A stretch of DNA of 64,000 bases from Pelecanus crispus (lineage: Eukaryota; Chordata; Aves; Pelecaniformes; Pelecanidae), in NCBI RefSeq assembly GCF_030463565.1, contig NC_134649.1, positions 4,351,501 through 4,415,500 on the forward strand. Direction: 5' to 3'. The position numbers and the translations under genes are program-made. Every line of letters begins with the position of its first letter. Position 1 is the stretch's first letter. Below the pieces are notes generated by a model. It ran no database searches, was not told the origin of the DNA, and saw only the letters and a list, made by a program, of their open reading frames with translations. Below are positions 61,937-64,000 of this stretch, in pieces.

Positions 61937-64000
61937 GTAAGAAAAGACAATGCTTTTGATTACTATGGATTTTACTGTTTTGAAAAAAAAAGATTGAGGT
62001 CCTCAGGTGCCTTTTCAGGGGGGACTAGTTTCCAGAAAGCTGGGTCTGTCTGACTAGCCTTTTGGTTTGTGCATACACAAACGAATTGAAAGGATCTAGT
62101 AGCATTTCTCCAAATGGTGTGGCTTAAAAAGATTAGGCTAACAGCTTCTCCTGAAAAAAACCTCAACGATATTTTACAGTTTTCTTCACTGTGGAATAAT
62201 GGACTTATTTGTAAGCTCCTGCTACATAGTGCTTAGTGAAAACATGCAGAGAATAAGAAAATATTTTTCTGTCTGCCAGTAATCATCAGGGAACCAAAAT
62301 GCTTACTCACTCTTGTTTATATATGTATCCATACCGCTATCTTGGGATGCTATTATGTGTACAGACGTCAGTTCAAGAGCAGGAATCATGGCATCCTAAC
62401 TACGTGATAGGTGTCACAGCTTGAACGTGGGGTACGGTGCAAAAGATGAGCTCAAATACTCTGATGAGAGTGGGCCATTGAGCAATTTTGAGTGATAATA
62501 ATGAATATGTAAGAAGTTTTGAAACCTCCTGCATATGATTGAAAACAGAAAGAGCATTCAAGAGTATGATTTTTCATAAATGTGTAAGAATTTCCCCATA
62601 CCTAAACATTTTACTATTTAACTATTCCAGTGTTATCCAAAATCTCATACAAACTGCAAATCCCAAAATGGGCATGGCTTTACTTACATAGCTCATCCCT
62701 TTTGGATGCTGAAATGAACTGTACTGGTGTAAAACACTTTCCTAATGTCCTGTGTATTTGGACTTTTGACTAGTGTAATTACACTGGCAAAAATTCACAT
62801 GATTATAATATTTAACATCTTTTAGCGTAGATTATCTTAAGGAATGAGGGTTAAAAGTACAGCTACAAAGCTCAAAGTTGAGTACTTTATCAAGATTATT
62901 TTCAGTGTGAATCAATATGATAATGATTTGATGTCTTCTGTTGGGCATAAATCCAGCTGATAGACATAGATGTGTCGCTCCGAAGCCTGAGTTGAGTCAA
63001 CTGTCCCGGCAAACATCCATGGTTTATTTTTGCTGTTGTTTTGTGGATCAGTTAACTTTGTTTTACAACTGACAATAAGATTTCCTACTGTTGATAAGAC
63101 CTATCTGCCATGGATGCATGTCTCTAGTAATATACAGCCAGACTGAAATGAAAACTTGCTTGGCAGCTCGAGTGAGAATGAAGCAAACAGGTTTCTCTTG
63201 TGCAATTTTGTGAACCTTGCTCTGCTCTTTGTCAGTGAATTTAGTTGGGTATAATTCTCAAGGCAACAAAAGAACAGAGCTATTCCACGCTAATAGGCAG
63301 TGTTACGAACCTTGTGAAATTTTTGAAAGCCTGCAATCTCCAGGATCATTTTTCTGAATCACAGGGAAAATCTGATGAGCCAGATCTAAACCATACTTAA
63401 GCTATTAGTTCTCCCAGTTAAGCAACACTGGAAAGCCCCTTTGCATGAAAACTTCCCGGCCTTAAAAGACTTCCCAGCCTTTAACTTCACGTACTAAATT
63501 CTTTTTTGTTAGACTCGCTTCAAGAGAAAAGATTCCTGCAGTTAAATCGGAAAATCCTTTTGCCATAGCTCTTGTTCAGTGCTCTCCCTGGTGGCCAGGT
63601 CCAGAGCTTAAAAGGCACTTGGGTAAAACGCGGTGAATTTGGGCAAACTTTAGTTTAGGTTTTGTTCACCAAATTCATAAAGAAGCTTGGCTAGATGCAA
63701 AATGAGGTAGTGCTCTGGCAGTCTTGCACGTATGATGAGTTCATCTGAAGCACTGTTTATTGCCAAGTGCATTCAGTATATATTTGCAGGGCTGGGGACT
63801 AATGGCACAGTCTTGTTAGGTGCTCTGTGCTTTGGATCTGATCCAGGAAACCGCTTACACTTTACAGTCAACACAGAATCAGTACCGCTATATCCACCGG
63901 ACTACCCACACCTCCCTTCCTGGAAATAGAAGGCACGAGGGCAGAATCAGCCCCTGTGTAAAAAGTCTGCCCCATGCCACGGTGTTGTTTTTCCTACTGT
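61937..64000 (+). other. CERS3: CERS3 intron 3, cut by the window edge
   Basis: After the donor GTAAGA no exon matching the next CERS block (beginning WRF..Y) was seen up to the end of the window. AT-rich sequence, no recognised repeat. Confidence 0.65.

Overview
This window is vertebrate nuclear DNA, most likely from a bird. The protein exons are separated by AT-rich introns. There is one strong CpG island. The only clear mobile elements are CR1-type LINE 3' ends, the dominant repeat of bird and other sauropsid genomes. The gene order ASB7 (minus), LINS1 (plus), CERS3 on one side of a shared promoter matches the order I know from human 15q26.3.

Layout. 1-8156: no exon of a known protein recognised. 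It should hold, or lead to, the missing SOCS-box exon of ASB7, which I could not find. It contains an unidentified terminal-exon candidate on the minus strand at 4525-4907. 8157-25778: ASB7 on the minus strand, with two coding exons (15807-16017 and 8157-8762) encoding residues 1-272 and all ankyrin repeats, and a noncoding first exon in the CpG island. A decayed copy of the last ankyrin repeat lies in the intron at about 9842-9978. About 25300-26720: CpG island acting as a head-to-head promoter, with oppositely oriented CCAAT boxes and a G-rich minisatellite on its right side. 26100-39330: LINS1 on the plus strand, complete, with six coding exons joining to a 770-residue open frame and a poly(A) signal at 39306. 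39330-57777: 18 kb between genes with no recognised coding sequence except a CR1 3' fragment at about 56180-56787. 57778-64000: the first three coding exons of CERS3 (N-terminal membrane segment and the Hox-like region). The catalytic TLC part lies beyond the right edge.

The three genes are neighbours, not a pathway: ASB7 is a substrate receptor for a cullin-5 ubiquitin ligase, LINS1 is the Lines homologue, and CERS3 makes very-long-chain ceramides in the ER. I saw no sign of a gene system of a new kind. The most useful open points are the unassigned terminal exon at 4.5-4.9 kb and the duplicated ASB7 ankyrin segment at 9.8-10.0 kb.
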